Assembly: GCA_036156195.1 (NCBI GenBank)
Contig: JAYZUZ010000011.1
Span: 372,001 to 436,000, forward strand
DNA: 64,000 bases
Reading direction: 5' to 3'
DNA from: Abyssibacter sp036156195
GTDB lineage: Bacteria; Pseudomonadota; Gammaproteobacteria; Nevskiales; OUC007
The translations under genes were made by a program, and so were the position numbers. Positions 52,295 through 60,948 of this stretch are shown here, in pieces. The notes under the pieces were generated by a model. The model was not told the DNA's origin and did not search any database. It saw only the letters and a list, made by a program, of their open reading frames with translations. How positions within the stretch are numbered: position 1 is the first letter of the stretch; every line of letters begins with the position of its first letter.

Positions 52295-55210
52295 CTATTC
52301 GTTGACGAAACGCACCGAGAACGCCATGTCGCCGCCCACCGAGAACTGGCCGTCGGTCGGGGCCTGCAGAGCGGAGAAGGCCGCTCCGGAAATATTGAAC
52401 ACGATCAGGTCTTCCGTGCCCGCAGGGGCATCGAGCGTAAACGGCACGTCGATGGGAATGACCTGGCTGCCCGCACCGCATTGGGCGGAGAACAACTGCG
52501 GACTGCGTAGATTGCCATTGCGATCCCGGATTGATGTCCCCCGCTGCTCGCTGGGCTCAAAGGGCGTCTGGCCCTCCTCGAAGCGCGTCATGACGATTAA
52601 CAGCGGCCCCAGGCTGGTATTGCCCTGGAAGTTCTCGCAGCGCAGTTCCCCCAGCAGCCGCATGTCGGTCTTGGCGGTGATGTTCGTGTAGAACACACCA
52701 TGCAAGCCCTGCTGCAGGCCGGGGCTGACGCATTCGACTAGCCCATGCGGATAGGTTGCACATTCGCCGGAGCCGGTCAGGCTGAAGGATGCCGCCAGCG
52801 TCCCGTCCGACTGCCCCTGATAGTTCACGTCGGCATCCACATCACCGGTCAGACTGACGCTTCGACAGACATCGTCCGATGGATCATCGTTGCCGCGATC
52901 ATCCACCGAATAGCGTGTCGACTGGTGCCCGTACACGGCCGAGAAGCCCTCGGACCGGTTGGTCCACAACGCACTCTCTGGGGGCACATCGGGCGGCGTG
53001 TAAATGTCCTGTTCGTTGACCAGCAGCTCCGTCGTCTGGTCTTCGTCATGATTGTCTTCCGGGCACCCGTCGCCGCCCGGTGAGTAGGTGCCGTTGCCGG
53101 CCATCGAAGCCGCTGCCACCGGGTACCAGACCTTCTTGATGCAGCTGCTGCCCACGGTCACGGTGATGCTGTCCTCCACCGAGGGATCCGCATCCGCGCG
53201 AACCGTGATCGTGACCGACTGCGTCGACCCCGGCGCCTCGTAGGTGGCGGTCAAATCCTGCGCGTTGACGATCTGCCCGGCCGATGCAGACCAGGTCACC
53301 GCCTGCTCGGTCTCATCGAATCCATTCAGTGTCGCCTCCAACGCCAGGTTGCCACCCGGCAGCAGACAGGCCCCCGATGGACTGATCTCAACGGTCGGGT
53401 CCAGGGTGATTTCGGCGATGGCCTCACGCAGCGGCGTGCCCGCCGGCACGGTCGCGTTCTGACTGACGAACTTCACGAGCACCGGGTAGCGTTCGCGCTC
53501 GGCCGGCGTCTCGACGGTGACGGTGAAGAAATCACCCTCGAAGCGGCGGTTGGTAATGGTCCCACGCCCGCCCAGCGTCTCGGCGGTAAAGGCTGCCGGA
53601 TCGTCTTCCGAATTGGCCACGGTGGCCGAGATCTCTACGGTCTCGCCCGGCTGTTCCACAACCGTGACCGAGGACAGCAGCGAGATAATCTGCTCGCGGA
53701 CGGTCACCGTGGTCAGCTCCCGGATTGTCCGCGCCGAGCCGAAGGCTTCCGACTTGAGGTCGATCTGCAACTCGGTGGCGCCGATGTCCGCCGGCACATA
53801 GGCATCGTGGCGCGTAAATGCAATCGTCGATCCAATCAGCGACGCCTCGGTATAGCGCTCATCGGTGACATCAACCGGCCCGTACTCGGCAGCCCGAACC
53901 CGGAAGCAGCTGTCCTGGGTCACGCGGTCCAGTTCGGCATTGATCTGATTGCTAAAGGCGAACCCGCCCAAGGTCGAAGCCGTACCCACCGGCCCCGGCA
54001 CCAACCCCAGCGCCTGGATAATGCCCTGGGCACTGGCCTTGGCCAGGTTGAACGACCGCCCGCTGGCCGTGAGCATTGCGGACCACTGACCCGGTGATGT
54101 GTCGGGGCGGTCTTCGGTCATCACCGTATCTGCCATGACGGTCATGCGATCCAGCAACTGGGGCTCGCTGGCCAGGCGCGCTTCGTTGACCGTATTCACG
54201 ACAAAAACCACGGCATTGCCCTTGCCGAACGCCCCGCCGCTGCCGCCGACATTGGCGACTTCCGATGAGCCGAACAGCGTCCCCAGCGTACCCAGTACCT
54301 GCCGGGAGGTGCTGTTGCGCACCGCGGACATCCGCGCGGCCAGCTCTGCAGCCGAGTTGATCTCGATCTCGCGCGGCGGGAATTCCAGGCTGCCGCAGTC
54401 CATCTTGTGATCGTCGTGACGGTGGCGTTTCCAGGCCGGCGCTGCTGCCCGCAGCTTGGTCCCGCTCAGCGCGTTGGCGGCATCGGTCTGCGCTTGGAGT
54501 TCCGCCTCCAGCCCCGAAGCCATGAGCAAGCGCTCGAAGAGATCGTCCCCGTCAGCAGACTCGGCGACCGCCTGCTGAGCGAATGAACCTGCCTGATCCC
54601 CATCAGCGGCGAACTGCAAACCCAGTTGCAGGGCCTGCTCCTGCACCGACAACTCTGCGGTCTCGGCCGCAGCCAGGGCGTCCGGGTCCAGGCCCAGCGC
54701 CTCGACCTGGGCACGCACCCAGTCGACCAGCGTGGCCTGAACCGTCTCGGCATAGTCCGCCGGAGCCTCGGGCAGCGGCAGCACCGTGAACGCCTGGGGC
54801 GGGCAATGGATGAGCCCGTCGCCCAATTCCAGCGCCACCTCACCGCCGTCGGCCGTCCCCGCCGGGTGCAGAGGCACGACAAAGCTCGCAGCCCCTTGCT
54901 CCTGGCTTGTCAGCAGGAGGCCGGACACGACCGACTCGCCGCCGGCGTCCTCTCCCAGTACACGAATACTGGCTTCGCCCATCGTCTGCGGCAGACCGGA
55001 CATCTCGATGCGAGTCCCCGGGACGGCCTGCGCGGACGACAGACTCAGCGCCGGGCAGGCCGTTTCAACGCCAAGAGGGGCGGCGAGCACATCACCCGTC
55101 GGCGCGTGATCAACCGCAACGCTCCCACCACCGCCACCGCAGGCTGCAAAGAGCAACGAGGCCATTGCGATCAGGCCGCAGGTCAGTCGGGAATCGGCGG
55201 GAATGAACAT
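52295..55210 (-). CDS. large lipoprotein with bacterial Ig-like domain
   Basis: A 971-aa protein with lipobox LLFAACGGGGGS (Cys24) followed by the Gly tether typical of surface lipoproteins. The N-terminal half is helical and acidic. The later part holds a beta-rich Ig-like segment (QAVTWSASAGQIVNAQDLTA). The last ~200 residues hold a Cys-containing beta domain of unknown type. GGAG lies 7 nt before the ATG. There is no enzymatic motif. It stands alone on the minus strand, divergent from a GNAT. Confidence 0.8.
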   Translation of the reverse strand: MFIPADSRLTCGLIAMASLLFAACGGGGGSVAVDHAPTGDVLAAPLGVETACPALSLSSAQAVPGTRIEMSGLPQTMGEASIRVLGEDAGGESVVSGLLLTSQEQGAASFVVPLHPAGTADGGEVALELGDGLIHCPPQAFTVLPLPEAPADYAETVQATLVDWVRAQVEALGLDPDALAAAETAELSVQEQALQLGLQFAADGDQAGSFAQQAVAESADGDDLFERLLMASGLEAELQAQTDAANALSGTKLRAAAPAWKRHRHDDHKMDCGSLEFPPREIEINSAAELAARMSAVRNSTSRQVLGTLGTLFGSSEVANVGGSGGAFGKGNAVVFVVNTVNEARLASEPQLLDRMTVMADTVMTEDRPDTSPGQWSAMLTASGRSFNLAKASAQGIIQALGLVPGPVGTASTLGGFAFSNQINAELDRVTQDSCFRVRAAEYGPVDVTDERYTEASLIGSTIAFTRHDAYVPADIGATELQIDLKSEAFGSARTIRELTTVTVREQIISLLSSVTVVEQPGETVEISATVANSEDDPAAFTAETLGGRGTITNRRFEGDFFTVTVETPAERERYPVLVKFVSQNATVPAGTPLREAIAEITLDPTVEISPSGACLLPGGNLALEATLNGFDETEQAVTWSASAGQIVNAQDLTATYEAPGSTQSVTITVRADADPSVEDSITVTVGSSCIKKVWYPVAAASMAGNGTYSPGGDGCPEDNHDEDQTTELLVNEQDIYTPPDVPPESALWTNRSEGFSAVYGHQSTRYSVDDRGNDDPSDDVCRSVSLTGDVDADVNYQGQSDGTLAASFSLTGSGECATYPHGLVECVSPGLQQGLHGVFYTNITAKTDMRLLGELRCENFQGNTSLGPLLIVMTRFEEGQTPFEPSEQRGTSIRDRNGNLRSPQLFSAQCGAGSQVIPIDVPFTLDAPAGTEDLIVFNISGAAFSALQAPTDGQFSVGGDMAFSVRFVNE

Positions 55211-55328
55211 CTGGAAGCTCCGTCTCGGGTCTCGAACGAATGGGGGCTGCCCGTCTACATGCGTAAGGCCTTGCCAGAAACGGACATTGGGACTGGCTCG
55301 CTGTGACGCCGTCAGCGAAAATACTCCG

Positions 55329-55925
55329 GTGAACAGCCTGACAATCCAGTCCCTAACCGGTCCGGCGGCCCGCGATCTCGTCGATACCCTGGCAGAAATT
55401 CGCATTCGCGTGTTCCAGGAATGGCCGTATCTCTACGCTGGCAACCGGGCGTACGAGCGTCGCTACCTGACCACCTACTTCGACTGCACGGATGCCCTGG
55501 TGCTCGTCGCCAGAGATGGCGACACCGTCGTCGGCGCCTCGACCGCACTGCCGCTGAGGGCCGCGGAGGCGGACATGCAAGCGCCTTTTAAACAGGCCGG
55601 GCACCACCTGGACGATTGGCTGTACTTTGGCGAGTCCGTGGTCTTGCCGGCCTATCGTGGCAAGGGCCTGGGAGTGGGCTTTTTTGCCGAACGTGAATCG
55701 CATGCACTGGCGCTTGGCCTGGGGCACTGTACGTTTTGCGCGGTTGAGCGGCCGGCGGACCACCCGGCCAGGCCCGCCCACTACCTGGGCAACGAACGAT
55801 TCTGGCAAAACCGAGGCTATCGCCCGCTGCCCCTGCGATGCAGCTATGCCTGGCCAGACATCGGTGAGTCGCAAACCACGGACAAGACGATGCGGTTCTG
55901 GGGCCGCAGGCTTCCCTCGGACTGA
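55329..55925 (+). CDS. GNAT-fold acetyltransferase
   Basis: A 198-aa protein of the GNAT superfamily. Visible features are LVDTLAEIRIRVFQEWPYLY at the N-terminus, VLVARDGDTVVGASTALPL, the strand ESVVLPAYRGKGLGVGFFA with the CoA loop RGKGLG, and NERFWQNRGYRPL at the C-terminus. The GTG at 55329 starts just before the domain; the longer upstream frame is not homologous. Substrate unknown. Confidence 0.85.
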   Translation: MNSLTIQSLTGPAARDLVDTLAEIRIRVFQEWPYLYAGNRAYERRYLTTYFDCTDALVLVARDGDTVVGASTALPLRAAEADMQAPFKQAGHHLDDWLYFGESVVLPAYRGKGLGVGFFAERESHALALGLGHCTFCAVERPADHPARPAHYLGNERFWQNRGYRPLPLRCSYAWPDIGESQTTDKTMRFWGRRLPSD

Positions 55926-55961
55926 ACCCGCAGAAATCAGCGCCGTCTGAACACTGCGCGA

Positions 55962-57107
55962 CTAGCGTGTCGCGAGCGCATCCAACATCGCGGGATCAAA
56001 CGTCAGCCGGCCCTGGTCGCGATCAGCAATGGCAAACGCGCCGGTGAGGTCCCACACCGTCCACCCGAAACCCGCGCGCTCCATCAACCCACGTGCATCG
56101 CGCAGCCAGCGGACCCGGTCGGCCTCTGGAGCCTGACGAATCACCCCAAACTCGGTGCACTGAACGACCAGGCCGTATTGCCCGGCCCATTGCTCGACCA
56201 GTTCGATTTGCGCGGCAAGCTTGTCACGCGTCCATTGCTGCCGACCGTAGTGCTCAACATGGGGCCGCGCACCGGGGTCGGCCCGTTTGACGGCCGACTC
56301 GACACTCTCCAGCGAACTCGGGTACGGCAGCCCCCGCATGCGCTGCCACATCTCCCAGCCCCAATCCGCGCCTTGATGCGTGAAGTTATGCGGGGTGTAG
56401 AAATGAAATCCGTAAATCACATTGCGATCCGGCAGCGGTGCCAGCATGGCGAGATCGACAGGGTCCGAATAATGCGCGCCGCTGACGAGAATGCTGAGCC
56501 GGGGTGCCTCGCGACGAATGGTTGCCAGCAACTCGCGCTGCATCGGCGCCCAGGCCCAGGGGTTGTCGATCTCGGGCTCGTTGAGAATCTCCAGCACCAA
56601 TCGGTCCGGCGAAAAATCCGCCAGGTTGCCGGCCAGCTGCGCCCACTGCGCGCCAAACTGAGCAGCCTGCCCTCCGCTGGCAAACAAGCGCTGCTTGGCT
56701 GCCGAGTCCATCTGAACGGCGAGGACAACGGCTAGGTCGGCCGCCAGCATCGCCTCGAGGTCGGCCCGCAACCGGGCCATGGCGTCTTGACGCAAAACAG
56801 CCGATTGATCGGACTCGAACAAGCGTGCCGGGTCAACCGGCAGGCGGACATGCCGGAACCCCTGTTCCCGCACCCTCGCCAGTTCACCCTCACTCAACAC
56901 ATACGGAGAGCCCAGCACTGCATTGGGTTCCGGCCCCGTCCACCAATGCGACAGATTGACTCCCTGACCCAGTGCCTCCACCAGCGCCGGAGAAGGCGCC
57001 TGACCGGACGAAACGCGCCCACAGCTGGACAACCAGGTGGCGCAGACCAATGCGACCAGCAGTGAACGAGATGGGCGGAACAAACGGCATAAACGGGCAG
57101 ACAGCAT
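55962..57107 (-). CDS. glycoside hydrolase family 5-like lipoprotein
   Basis: A 381-aa protein with lipobox ATWLSSCGRV and a TIM-barrel cellulase-like domain. The start is VNLSHWW, followed by GFRHVRLPVD. The acid/base Glu is in LEILNEPEID, the pocket His in FHFYTPHN, and the nucleophile Glu in QCTEFGVI. It probably hydrolyses a beta-glucan or related glycan at the cell surface. The ATG at 57107 has AGGA 5 nt upstream; an ATG at 57113 is the alternative. Confidence 0.88.
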   Translation of the reverse strand: MLSARLCRLFRPSRSLLVALVCATWLSSCGRVSSGQAPSPALVEALGQGVNLSHWWTGPEPNAVLGSPYVLSEGELARVREQGFRHVRLPVDPARLFESDQSAVLRQDAMARLRADLEAMLAADLAVVLAVQMDSAAKQRLFASGGQAAQFGAQWAQLAGNLADFSPDRLVLEILNEPEIDNPWAWAPMQRELLATIRREAPRLSILVSGAHYSDPVDLAMLAPLPDRNVIYGFHFYTPHNFTHQGADWGWEMWQRMRGLPYPSSLESVESAVKRADPGARPHVEHYGRQQWTRDKLAAQIELVEQWAGQYGLVVQCTEFGVIRQAPEADRVRWLRDARGLMERAGFGWTVWDLTGAFAIADRDQGRLTFDPAMLDALATR

Positions 57108-57223
57108 GGGCATCCTGGAGACGGGGGGACAGGGTGTGGTGCGGGGACTCCCTAGCATTGTGCACAACATCCCGACGGGACGACTGATACACTGCGGGTC
57201 AACGCTGGAAGCGCTTGAATTAC

Positions 57224-58183
57224 ATGAAACAAATCGTCTTGGCTGTGGGTGCGGCGGCCGTCCTTGCGATGCCGGCGCACGCCGATTGGCGTTACCTGAT
57301 TCTGAACGAACCACTGGATCAGCCAGTACGCGAACAACGCGCCGAACCGATGCTACCACCCAGCCGTGGCGATCATCGCGTCGACGCCGTCCTCGACATC
57401 GTGATGAACGGAGGCTTGCGAGGGCAGGCTGAAGTCATCGTGACCGCCGACAACAAGATTCTTGTCTCCAGCGAGGCGGCCCGCCTCGCCGGCCTGGGCT
57501 TTGGTCCGGGTGACGAGGTCCCGCCACTCGGCTTTTTCTATCCGGTCGAACAGCTACGCCCAGCCGTGCGTGCGCGCGTCGACCAGGGCCAGCTATTGAT
57601 GCAGACGGGCGTTGACCCGGCCTTGCACCGCACACCGGGCATTAGTCGCTCGGAGAGCCGGCCCGCGTTTGCGCCCATCCCCGAGCAAGCCCCCGGCTTC
57701 CAGACCGAACCCCTGCCCGTCGCACCTGCACCGGCTGAACCGGCCCTGGCGCTGGATACCCGTCCTCAGACAGCGCCACCGGCCTCGCCACGGCACCTCC
57801 CCTGGCCCGAGGTCCTGAACAGTCCGATGCCCAGCAACACCGAAGCACGCACCTATCGGCAGGCAGAAGTCATGCTGCTGGTTGATGGTCAGCCACGCGG
57901 TGTCCTCATCGCCGCCCTGGGCCCAGACGGTCACCCTCAACTGGCACCGGAAGACCTGCAGGCGCTGCGTCTGCCGGTCCCGGCACAGGCCGTGGAACGT
58001 GGCTACGCCGTACCGGAGGACCTCGCCCAGACGTACAGCACGCAATACGATCCGGCCGCGCTGGAACTCAGGCTATCCACCCGCTCGCCCGACCGCTGGT
58101 ATCTGGCCGAGGATGCCAGTGAATCCGCCGCCTGCACCGAACGCGGACCGCGCCGCCACGGGTCACGACGGAGAGACTGCTAA
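57224..58183 (+). CDS. periplasmic protein with two usher-N-like repeats
   Basis: A 319-aa exported protein (signal peptide, cleavage AMPAHA-D). Two related segments lie at ~54-134 and ~212-292. Each has a strand pair ending in a short turn (LDIVMNGGLRGQAEVIV; VMLLVDGQPRGVLIAAL), then a helix (SSEAARLAGLG; APEDLQALRLP), then a hydrophobic R/Y-D-x-L strand. They resemble the N-terminal module of fimbrial usher proteins. A Pro/Ala linker separates them. No usher barrel or chaperone is nearby. The stop overlaps the DUF1499 ATG (TAATG). Confidence 0.65.
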   Translation: MKQIVLAVGAAAVLAMPAHADWRYLILNEPLDQPVREQRAEPMLPPSRGDHRVDAVLDIVMNGGLRGQAEVIVTADNKILVSSEAARLAGLGFGPGDEVPPLGFFYPVEQLRPAVRARVDQGQLLMQTGVDPALHRTPGISRSESRPAFAPIPEQAPGFQTEPLPVAPAPAEPALALDTRPQTAPPASPRHLPWPEVLNSPMPSNTEARTYRQAEVMLLVDGQPRGVLIAALGPDGHPQLAPEDLQALRLPVPAQAVERGYAVPEDLAQTYSTQYDPAALELRLSTRSPDRWYLAEDASESAACTERGPRRHGSRRRDC

Positions 58184-58590
58184 TGCCGCTACTGAGAATC
58201 GCCGCCCCTCGACCGAGGAATCTGGGCGTTCAGGATGGGCGCCTGGCCGATTGCCCACGCGCGCCCAAGTGCGTGTCATCGCAATCCACCTCCCGTCGCC
58301 ACGCGATTGCGCCGTTGCCGATTCGGGGTTCGGTGCAGGCCAGCATGCAACGGCTAACCGACCTCCTGCTGGAATGGCCGGAAGCCGAACTCATTACGGA
58401 ACAGCCCGGCTATTTGCATGCCGAGTTCTCAACCCGCCTGCTGGGCTTTGTCGATGACGTGGAATTTGTCCCCGTGCCCGGCGAAGGCGTGATTCACCTG
58501 CGATCCTGCTCCCGCCTGGGCTATTCGGATCTCGGCGCAAACCGTTCGCGCATCGAATCCATCCGCGACGCCTATCTCAATACCGATTGA
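58183..58590 (+). CDS. DUF1499 domain protein
   Basis: A 135-aa protein of the DUF1499 family: LADCPRAPKCVSSQS near residue 25 (the conserved CP-x4-C-V-S motif), then YLHAEFSTRLLGFVDDVEF and the terminal RIESIRDAY. Function unknown; many copies are lipid- or membrane-associated. It begins inside the stop codon of the upstream gene. Confidence 0.88.
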   Translation: MPLLRIAAPRPRNLGVQDGRLADCPRAPKCVSSQSTSRRHAIAPLPIRGSVQASMQRLTDLLLEWPEAELITEQPGYLHAEFSTRLLGFVDDVEFVPVPGEGVIHLRSCSRLGYSDLGANRSRIESIRDAYLNTD

Positions 58591-58643
58591 TCTCACCGCC
58601 GGCTGACTCAGGCGCCGGCGACTTCCGGCGGCGCCACCGGGTC

Positions 58644-59942
58644 TCAGGCGATCCCCAGGGCGCGCACGGTTTCCATGTTGAGATAGCGGTCCACGGGCAA
58701 GCCATTCGACCGCTGAAAGGCATTCACGGCTTCCATGGTCTGACGCCCGACGACACCATCAATCGGTCCGGGGTTGAAGCCTCGGGCCTGCAGCGCCTGT
58801 TGCAGCCGGCGGATCATGCCGGGTGACATGTTGGTCTCGCACAGCACGGGACGCCATTCCAGACGCGCCTGCTCGACCAGCTCCTCGGTTTGCACCGTCC
58901 CGTACTGGGGCGGCACGGAGACGCGCTGCGCCTGCGCGGGCTGCACCACTCGCTGAACTGGCACGCTACGGACCTCAGCCGGCACGGTGACCCGCTGAAC
59001 CTGCGCCGGCTGGACCATGACCCGACGCGTGACCGTCTTGTACTCCGCCGGCTCCTCGACCAGGCACATGATTTCGCCTGTGGCGTGGTCAATCCGCTCA
59101 ATCGGGCCGCGACCCGGCTTCCACACCATGCGCGCCGGGCGCACCAGGACACGCTCGGTCACATCCCGAAACTGGGCCGGCACCGTGCGCATCTCATCGT
59201 AGGCCTCGCGCACGACGACCTGCTGTGTTTCCGTCACGGTCCGCGCCGGTTGCGTCACCAGCCGCTCATGGGCCGGAGAGGTTTCGACCTGACGGCTCAC
59301 CGTCCGGTAGCGTGCAGGCTTGCGAACCAGCGCATAGCATTCGCCGGCACGCGCCGTGGGCATGGGCGGGATACCGCTGACTGAATAACGCTGATCGGCC
59401 TCTGCCGCCGGCAGGATCGGGCTGGCGCCGCCCTGTTCCGCCACCATCAGTGGCTGGCGGACAATGTCCTCACGCCGATACGCCACCGGTTGCGCCTGTG
59501 GCTGCAACGTCTGGCGCGGCACATCCGCAAGGTGTCGGTCAAAGAACGAATCACGCCGGGCCTCACGGGCTCGAATCGCCTGTTGCTCGGCCAGCCGCTG
59601 GGCTGTCAGCGCCTCTTGCTGCTGGGCATACGTCTGCGCCTCAAACGCCGGGGCATCGGTGACGGACTCGTTCGGGAATGCACGGCGCTCGTAGGCCTGC
59701 ACCGTACCCTGCGGGTTGTAGACCGGCGGTGGCGGCACGGCGCTGGACGACTGCCAGCGATCCGCATCATTCCGTGTCGTGGCGTACGTCGGGTAACTCG
59801 AATCCACCGTACGCCACTCGGAGGCATCGCGCTCCCAGCCATCGGTGGTCTGACATCCCATGAGCAGGACGGCAGACAATCCGCCTGCCAAGAGCAGGCT
59901 GGGCCGAACTGGAATGGCATGGTTGGCCTGCGCGCGTGTCAT
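58644..59942 (-). CDS. peptidoglycan-binding lipoprotein with two long internal repeats
   Basis: A 432-aa protein with lipobox AVLLMGCQTT (Cys30) and a Gln/Ala-rich helical region (~95-140). Two ~75-residue repeats follow (202-276 and 293-368). Each opens with C-x-LV-x2-PA-x-Y-x-TV-x-R-x-V and closes with AR-x2-W-[KR]-P. A C-terminal PG_binding_1 domain has MIRRLQQALQARGFNPGPID. It probably links the outer membrane to peptidoglycan. It starts an apparent single-gene unit, with a TATAGT -10-like sequence about 20 nt upstream of the ATG. Confidence 0.85.
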   Translation of the reverse strand: MTRAQANHAIPVRPSLLLAGGLSAVLLMGCQTTDGWERDASEWRTVDSSYPTYATTRNDADRWQSSSAVPPPPVYNPQGTVQAYERRAFPNESVTDAPAFEAQTYAQQQEALTAQRLAEQQAIRAREARRDSFFDRHLADVPRQTLQPQAQPVAYRREDIVRQPLMVAEQGGASPILPAAEADQRYSVSGIPPMPTARAGECYALVRKPARYRTVSRQVETSPAHERLVTQPARTVTETQQVVVREAYDEMRTVPAQFRDVTERVLVRPARMVWKPGRGPIERIDHATGEIMCLVEEPAEYKTVTRRVMVQPAQVQRVTVPAEVRSVPVQRVVQPAQAQRVSVPPQYGTVQTEELVEQARLEWRPVLCETNMSPGMIRRLQQALQARGFNPGPIDGVVGRQTMEAVNAFQRSNGLPVDRYLNMETVRALGIA

Positions 59943-60085
59943 CGGTCGTTCTCCCTGAACTTGCGATGACTATAACGGGGTCTGGAAAGCCCGTCGATGC
60001 ATGGCGAGGCGTTCACAAAGCATTGAATGTTCGGCAAGTTCGCCGGGTTTCTCACCACGGTTCAACGTGAGGACAGCAGCGCAGG

Positions 60086-60886
60086 TCACGCCGCCAGCGC
60101 CAGACGCAATCCGATGACACAGAGCAACACGCCAAAGCCGCGTTTCAGCGTAGCGGCCGGCAATCCATGCGCGAGCCTAGCGCCCCAGGGCGCCGCCAGC
60201 ATGCTCGCAGCAGTAATGCCCAGCACCGCAGGCCACAACACATAGCCGACGCTGTGGGGCAACCGCCCCGGTTCCGCCCAGCCGGTGATCAGAAAACCGG
60301 CAACCCCGGCCAGGGCAATCGGCAGACCGCAGGCCGCCGAGGTGCCGACTGCCCGAACCATCTGCACCCGACAGGCTGACAAGAACGGCACCGTCAGGGA
60401 CCCGCCACCAATTCCAATCAACGCCGACAGCCCACCAATCAGCGTGCCCACTATGCCCAGACCCGCAACGCCGGGCAGATCGAACTGCCCGCCGGTGGCG
60501 CGTCGCTGCAACACCATCCGCAGACCAATGAGCAGGGCGGCCACACCGAAAATGCGTTGCAACATCCGACCGTCAATCATGTCGGCCACAAAGGCGCCCA
60601 GCAACGATCCCACCAGCAAGCCCGGCGCCAACCGGCGAAACAAGGCCCAATCCACCGAACCACGCCGGTGATGCGCCCGAATTGACGACAACGCCGTGAA
60701 CACCACGCAAGCCAGAGACGTTGCAATGGCCTGGTGAACCATGGCGGGTGCATCGATGCCCTGCAGCGCGAATACGGCCAGCAGCCCCGGCACCAGCACG
60801 GCGCCGCCGCCAATGCCCAGCAAGCCGGCGAGCACCCCTGCAACGGTACCCATCAATAAATAGATCAGTAGAATGCTGAGCAACAT
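60086..60886 (-). CDS. TauE/SafE family sulfite/anion exporter
   Basis: A 266-aa membrane protein with eight to nine helices and two TauE repeats: the first with GLLGIGGGAVLVPGL, the second with ALIGIGGGSLTVPFL, the two hallmarks of the family. It exports sulfite or organosulfur anions in known members. It is divergent from slt with 62 bp between starts. Confidence 0.93.
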   Translation of the reverse strand: MLLSILLIYLLMGTVAGVLAGLLGIGGGAVLVPGLLAVFALQGIDAPAMVHQAIATSLACVVFTALSSIRAHHRRGSVDWALFRRLAPGLLVGSLLGAFVADMIDGRMLQRIFGVAALLIGLRMVLQRRATGGQFDLPGVAGLGIVGTLIGGLSALIGIGGGSLTVPFLSACRVQMVRAVGTSAACGLPIALAGVAGFLITGWAEPGRLPHSVGYVLWPAVLGITAASMLAAPWGARLAHGLPAATLKRGFGVLLCVIGLRLALAA

Positions 60887-60948
60887 TAACGCCCTCTTTA
60901 CCCGCCGCGAGTATCCGGCCCGCCCGGAGCAGCGGCAAGCGATGGTCT

